NCBI RefSeq assembly: GCF_003226555.1
Contig: NZ_QKQS01000023.1
Coordinates: 268,858 to 332,857, forward strand
Length of the DNA stretch: 64,000 nt
Reading direction: 5' to 3'
From: Rhodopseudomonas palustris
GTDB lineage: Bacteria; Pseudomonadota; Alphaproteobacteria; Rhizobiales; Xanthobacteraceae
Made by a program: the position numbers and the translations under genes. Each line of letters starts with the position of its first letter. The first letter of the stretch is position 1. The notes under the pieces are model-generated. The model had not been told where the DNA came from. It saw only the letters and a program-made list of their open reading frames with translations, and did not search any database. Positions 62,556-64,000 of this stretch are shown here, one piece after another.

Positions 62556-64000
62556 GACAAACCCCTCCCGCTCGCGCGCGCCAGCGCCGCATCGATTGCA
62601 TCTGCCGTGGGGTGCCGGAAGCGCGCGGCGACGTAGCCATCCGGGCGGAGCAGATAGGCCGAGCCCGGCGCGGCATCGTAGCGCTGCGCGAAGGCGCCAT
62701 GCTGGTCGCGCAGCGGGGCGTCGTCGCCGATGCGCAGACTTGCGACTCCGGCGGGCAGCGGCGCGCGCACGCCATTGGTGCTTTCGAGCAGCACGAAGTT
62801 ACGGCCTGCCTGTGTGAACGCATCGGTGAGAAACAGCGGCTCGCCTTCGGCGGAACACAGCGGCGCATCGATCAGCGCGGCGCCAGGGCGTGGACCGGCG
62901 GCCCAGCCATCGACATCCGGCGTGGACAGGGGGCTGTCGTACACCGAGGGCGTCGACAGCCGGCCGGCATTGACCATCCGCTTGGCGAATTCGACGTCGT
63001 GGGCCAGCGCCAGTACCGCGTCGCGCAGCCGGCGTTCCTGCTTGGAATGCGGCGCGATGAAATCGGTCGAGCGGGTGGAGTGGCGGATGTTGTCGTCGGC
63101 GGCCTGGCTGCGCTCGATATCGTAGCTGTCGAGCAGACTGGCCGGCGCCTGCCCGCGCAACACCAGATCGAGCTTCCAGGCGAGGTTCTCGCCGTCCTCC
63201 AGACCCGAATTGGCGCCGCGCGCGCCGAACGGCGACACCTGATGCGCCGAGTCGCCGGCGAAGATCACCCGCTCGTGCAGGAAGCGCTGCATCCGCCGGC
63301 ACTGGAACTTGTAGATCGAGATCCACTCGAAGCTGAAATCGCCGTGGCCAAGCATCCGCTCGATCCGCGGGCGCACCCGTTCCGGCTGGCGCTCGACTGC
63401 GGCATCGGCCTCGGCGCCGATCTGCAGATCGATCCGCCAGACGTCGTCGGGCTGGCGATGCAGCAGCGCCGACTGGCCGGAGTGGAACGGCGGATCGAAC
63501 CAGAACCAGCGCTCGGTCGGAAACTCCGCCGTCATCTTCACGTCGGCGATCAGGAACTGATCTTCGAACACTTCGCCGGCAAACTCGGCGCCGACCATGC
63601 CGCGCAGGCTCGAACGGGCACCGTCACAGGCGACGACGTAGTCGGCGGCGAGACGATAGGTCCCGTCCGGCGTCTCGATCGTCAGCTCGGCATGATCATT
63701 ATGTTGGGCGAGTGCCGTCACCTTGTTGCGCCATCGCAGATCGATTCCCGGCAGCTGCTGCACACGGCCGACCAGGAACGCCTCGGCGTAGTATTGCTGC
63801 AGATTGATGAAGGCCGGCATCTTGTGACCGGTCTCGGGCAGCAGGTCGAAGCGATACACCATCTCGTCACGGCGAAAGATCTTGCCGACCTGCCAGATCA
63901 CGCCCTTTTCGACCATCTGGGCGCCGACGCCGAGCCGGTCCCAGACTTCGAGCGCCCGCTTGGAGAAGCAGATTGCGCGCGAGCCTTCGCCGATCCGGTC
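62552..64000 (-). CDS. FAD-dependent aromatic hydroxylase (MhpA/MhaA-like), 5' part outside the window
   Basis: Flavoprotein hydroxylase; 482 codons are visible and the frame stays open to the window end. The GSRAICFSKRALEVWDRLGV block lies within the last 90 bp, so only the first FAD motif is missing. Other marks are DYVVACDGARSSLRGMVGAE (DG motif), VIFAGDSAHQVSPFGARGAN (GD motif) and a C-terminal thioredoxin-like segment ending LLRPDGYVAARFRHPTADAI. With the coupled DUF2783 protein and downstream homogentisate genes, a hydroxyphenylacetate hydroxylase producing homogentisate is the best guess; 3-(3-hydroxyphenyl)propionate hydroxylase is the annotation most likely found in databases. Confidence 0.85.
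   Translation of the reverse strand, partial: DRIGEGSRAICFSKRALEVWDRLGVGAQMVEKGVIWQVGKIFRRDEMVYRFDLLPETGHKMPAFINLQQYYAEAFLVGRVQQLPGIDLRWRNKVTALAQHNDHAELTIETPDGTYRLAADYVVACDGARSSLRGMVGAEFAGEVFEDQFLIADVKMTAEFPTERWFWFDPPFHSGQSALLHRQPDDVWRIDLQIGAEADAAVERQPERVRPRIERMLGHGDFSFEWISIYKFQCRRMQRFLHERVIFAGDSAHQVSPFGARGANSGLEDGENLAWKLDLVLRGQAPASLLDSYDIERSQAADDNIRHSTRSTDFIAPHSKQERRLRDAVLALAHDVEFAKRMVNAGRLSTPSVYDSPLSTPDVDGWAAGPRPGAALIDAPLCSAEGEPLFLTDAFTQAGRNFVLLESTNGVRAPLPAGVASLRIGDDAPLRDQHGAFAQRYDAAPGSAYLLRPDGYVAARFRHPTADAIDAALARASGRGLS

Noticed and set aside
1-64000. CRISPR arrays, rRNA genes, insertion sequences and phage genes
   Set aside because: None were seen: no regularly spaced direct repeats, no rRNA-like stretches, and no transposase or phage structural proteins in any frame.

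Overview
The window looks like chromosome of a high-GC, metabolically versatile alphaproteobacterium, most likely of the Nitrobacteraceae (Rhodopseudomonas/Bradyrhizobium type). The case rests on several Liv-type and CoA-linked catabolic operons, a pim-like beta-oxidation set, an otsBA locus with promoters resembling those of the alphaproteobacterial EcfG stress sigma factor, a homogentisate cluster, and palindromic intergenic repeats. This is inference from gene content; no 16S rRNA gene is present.

Region A (about 0.4-17.6 kb). A long leftward operon encodes a Liv-type ABC importer (LivHMGF plus a Tat-exported binding protein), two crotonases, a creatininase-family hydrolase, a luciferase-like flavin monooxygenase and an acyl-CoA ligase. 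Around it lie a flavin reductase, a VOC-family protein, an Lrp-type regulator, a RibB with a degenerate GTP cyclohydrolase II half, two AraC regulators, and an efflux locus whose permease is broken. It reads as an importer plus CoA-dependent, flavin-monooxygenase pathway for an unidentified, perhaps nitrogen-containing compound.

Region B (about 17.7-38.8 kb). This is the most interesting part. It holds genes for nicotinate breakdown by the 2,5-dihydroxypyridine/maleamate route: nicX, nicD, nicF, nicC and a three-subunit molybdenum hydroxylase with a CoxG-like protein, framed by two paralogous MarR regulators. Next to it is a full beta-oxidation set (CoA ligase, PimC/PimD-like acyl-CoA dehydrogenase pair, fused hydratase/3-hydroxyacyl-CoA dehydrogenase, thiolase) and a NitT/TauT-type ABC importer. 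Nine copies of one palindromic operator, RCTYG-N4-CRAGY (one degenerate), occur upstream of four transcription units. Neighbouring copies are always 19 bp apart centre to centre. The inference is one MarR regulon that imports a pyridine carrying an acyl side chain, shortens the chain by beta-oxidation to nicotinoyl-CoA, releases nicotinate with a hotdog thioesterase, and opens the ring. No maleate isomerase is present.

Region C (38.8-42.8 kb). Two M20 metallo-deacylases face a divergent IclR regulator across a perfect inverted repeat. A tRNA-Ser(GGA) follows. Its 3' end faces the catabolic regions, so it could be an island boundary, but no integrase is seen.

Region D (42.9-64 kb). This looks like more ordinary chromosome: otsA, otsB and a coupled MFS transporter under two EcfG-like promoters, a chemoreceptor, a third AraC regulator, leuA, a coxSLM-like molybdenum hydroxylase (form II motif) with a CaiB/BaiF CoA-transferase, and the homogentisate genes (hmgA, maiA, fumarylacetoacetase) with an MBL-fold protein, a DUF2783 protein and an FAD hydroxylase cut by the window end. 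The last two resemble the MhaAB system that makes homogentisate. Four long palindromic repeats lie between 55 and 62.3 kb; none were noticed left of the tRNA.
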